A DNA stretch of 15,290 nt from positions 1-15,290 of the forward strand of contig NZ_JFZT01000050.1 of assembly GCF_000632495.1 (NCBI RefSeq). The letters run 5' to 3'. Of this stretch, positions 14,619 through 15,290 are shown one piece after another. The position numbers and the translations under genes are program-made. Numbering within the stretch: position 1 is the stretch's first letter; every line of letters begins with the position of its first letter. Origin of the DNA: Candidatus Acidianus copahuensis. GTDB lineage: Archaea; Thermoproteota; Thermoprotei_A; Sulfolobales; Sulfolobaceae. The notes beneath the pieces were generated by a model. It worked only from the letters and a program-made list of their open reading frames with translations, was not told the origin of the DNA and did no database searches.

Positions 14619-14961
14619 AAGATATGGCTTGTCCTACAGTGATGTTCAAGTACTTTATTTTTTAAGTCAAGAAGGTGAGCTAAATGTTAGTAGATTGGCT
14701 ACACTAGTAGACGTAAATAAGTCTACAATGGTTGAGATTTTGGACAAATTAGAAAGGGATAATCTGATAATAAGAAATAGAGACACCGTAGATAGGAGAG
14801 TTGTTAAAGTAAGAGTCACAGATATGGGGTTAACAGTATTAAAGGAAGTAAGAGCAAAATATAAGGACTTAATAGAAGATCTTTTGAGTAAAGTAGATAG
14901 AGAGAAGGTTATTGAATTTTTCAAGATAATTATTAGCGAAACTAAAGTAAAAGTTAGCTAG
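14542..14961 (+). CDS. MarR-family transcriptional regulator
   Basis: 139 residues from GTG at 14542. An in-frame TTG at 14551 is preceded by GGTGA (14541-14545) with 5 bases of spacing and may be the true start, giving 136 residues; the GTG itself lies inside that Shine-Dalgarno. The winged helix spans about residues 35-95: ELNVSRLATLVDVNKSTMVEILDKLERDNLI with recognition helix, then the wing NRDTVDRRVVKVRVTDMG with the DRR signature. Long helices at both ends form the dimer interface. MarR proteins usually repress nearby efflux genes and release DNA on binding phenolic or aromatic ligands. It overlaps the exporter gene by 77 bases, as in the Sso1351-BldR arrangement, so autoregulation of the operon is likely. 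Confidence 0.92.
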   Translation: MKELEEWEIVLKGSKRFRELLQREAERYGLSYSDVQVLYFLSQEGELNVSRLATLVDVNKSTMVEILDKLERDNLIIRNRDTVDRRVVKVRVTDMGLTVLKEVRAKYKDLIEDLLSKVDREKVIEFFKIIISETKVKVS

Positions 14962-14986
14962 GTTACGAATCGTTTACAACTGAAAG

Positions 14987-15006
14987 CCTCGCTCTTCAGA
15001 GCGGGG
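14987..15006 (+). repeat. Left-end subterminal hairpin of the IS200/IS605 element
   Basis: CCTCGCTC (14987-14994) pairs with GAGCGGGG (14999-15006) around the loop TTCA: eight pairs including one G-T. AAAG (14983-14986) abuts its 5' foot. TnpA recognises such single-stranded hairpins in this family. Confidence 0.75.
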
Positions 15007-15014
15007 ATGTTATC

Positions 15015-15030
15015 AAAAAAAGTTTATAAA
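15015..15030 (+). promoter_or_regulatory. Promoter of tnpB
   Basis: TTTATAAA (15023-15030) behind an A-rich BRE-like run. Its centre is about 25 bases before the ATG at 15051, which would be the leaderless start of an undisrupted tnpB. Confidence 0.55.
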
Positions 15031-15050
15031 AAGATAGAGAGTAACTCCTA

Positions 15051-15103
15051 ATGAGGACGGTACGGTAGGTAAACCTAAGAAGAGTAAGAAGGGATCAGTC
15101 CCT
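15051..15103 (+). other. Frameshifted 5' end of tnpB with 5-bp tandem duplication
   Basis: ATG at 15051 opens a frame that stops at 15066-15068. ACGGT occurs twice in tandem (15057-15061 and 15062-15066). Removing one copy would join this ATG to the downstream TnpB frame and add the basic N-terminus MRTVGKPKKSKKGSVP before the present Met at 15104. Basic N-terminal tails are plausible for TnpB. This reads as a small duplication that damaged the original start. Confidence 0.6.
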
Positions 15104-15290
15104 ATGCCTACCGTATCAGTCCTAAGACGCACCATAACTGTAGATCTAGTACCAACAAAAGAACAAGAGGAGGAGTTAAAAGAACTAGGAAACTTGTGTT
15201 CAAAACTATGGAACCAAGTAAACTATGAAAGGAGAAGACAGTTCTTTAACGGTGAACGTGGTGTTGATATCAAGGGTACCTATACAAAGT
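15104..15290 (+). CDS. tnpB: TnpB (IS605 OrfB) family protein, N-terminal part
   Basis: 62 complete codons before the window ends. The visible part, RRTITVDLVPTKEQEEELKELGNLCSKLWNQVNYERRRQFF, is the TnpB N-terminal region (strand, PTKEQ, then a helix with LWNxVNYxRR). The RuvC-like and zinc-finger parts would lie beyond the edge. TnpB proteins are RNA-guided DNA endonucleases that use an RNA from the element's right end and help retain the transposon; Cas12 derives from them. ATG 15104 is the first start in this frame after a stop at 15035-15037. It has no clear Shine-Dalgarno and lies about 50 bases from the expected transcription start, so expression is doubtful given the upstream frameshift. 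Confidence 0.8.
   Translation, partial: MPTVSVLRRTITVDLVPTKEQEEELKELGNLCSKLWNQVNYERRRQFFNGERGVDIKGTYTK

Larger units (their letters stand above)
14967..15290 (+). mobile_element. IS200/IS605-family element, left part (runs off the window)
   Basis: The element begins right after the marR stop codon. Its left end has an imperfect hairpin (14987-15006) with AAAG at its 5' foot and TTAC tetranucleotides upstream, the arrangement known from IS608-type left ends. Inside is a promoter and a tnpB-type reading frame. No tnpA is seen, so it may be a tnpB-only (IS1341-like) element dependent on TnpA elsewhere. The exact left boundary is either 14967 or 14978, depending on which TTAC is the cleavage site. 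Confidence 0.7.

Overview
The window looks like chromosomal DNA of a thermoacidophilic crenarchaeon of the order Sulfolobales (Sulfolobus/Saccharolobus/Sulfurisphaera/Acidianus type). The evidence is an AT-rich base composition, codon use rich in AGA/ATA/TTA, a CDP-archaeol synthase for ether lipids, a RadA paralogue, UPF0147 and p27-type proteins, a type II tRNA-Leu without an encoded CCA, and TATA boxes centred about 26 bases before many start codons (leaderless mRNAs). The exact genus cannot be fixed from the sequence alone.

Positions 1-4830 are a compact housekeeping block: a small unknown protein, tRNA-Leu(UAG), UPF0147, a zinc-ribbon p27-like protein, then a minus-strand overlapping operon read as RNase H-fold (YqgF/RuvC-like) protein, Clp1-type polynucleotide kinase and thymidylate kinase. 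Back to back with this operon, only 9 bases away, a plus-strand set starts: RadA-like ATPase, CarS and a small membrane protein. The two promoters of this divergent pair appear to lie inside each other's coding sequence. The block mixes nucleic-acid processing, dTTP supply and membrane lipid synthesis.

Positions 4831-8633 hold an unrecognised 180-residue protein, a roughly 550-base gene-free AT-rich stretch with a perfect 10-bp inverted repeat, a 51-residue AbrB-type DNA-binding protein, and aconitase A, which has a short N-terminus that its promoter position supports. Positions 8634-12940 are accessory: a large Na+/H+ antiporter and an APC amino-acid permease divergently arranged, with a perfect 9-bp-arm palindrome just upstream of the permease TATA box, then a LOG-family Rossmann protein.

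Positions 12902-14961 form a drug-efflux module: a DHA2-type MFS exporter overlapping a MarR regulator by 77 bases, with palindromes on and upstream of the promoter. The layout resembles the Sso1351-BldR operon of S. solfataricus. Immediately after the marR stop codon begins an IS200/IS605-family element. Its left-end hairpin, AAAG guide-like motif and TTAC cleavage-like sites are visible. Its tnpB gene runs off the window and appears to carry a 5-bp tandem duplication that shifts the frame of the original leaderless start.
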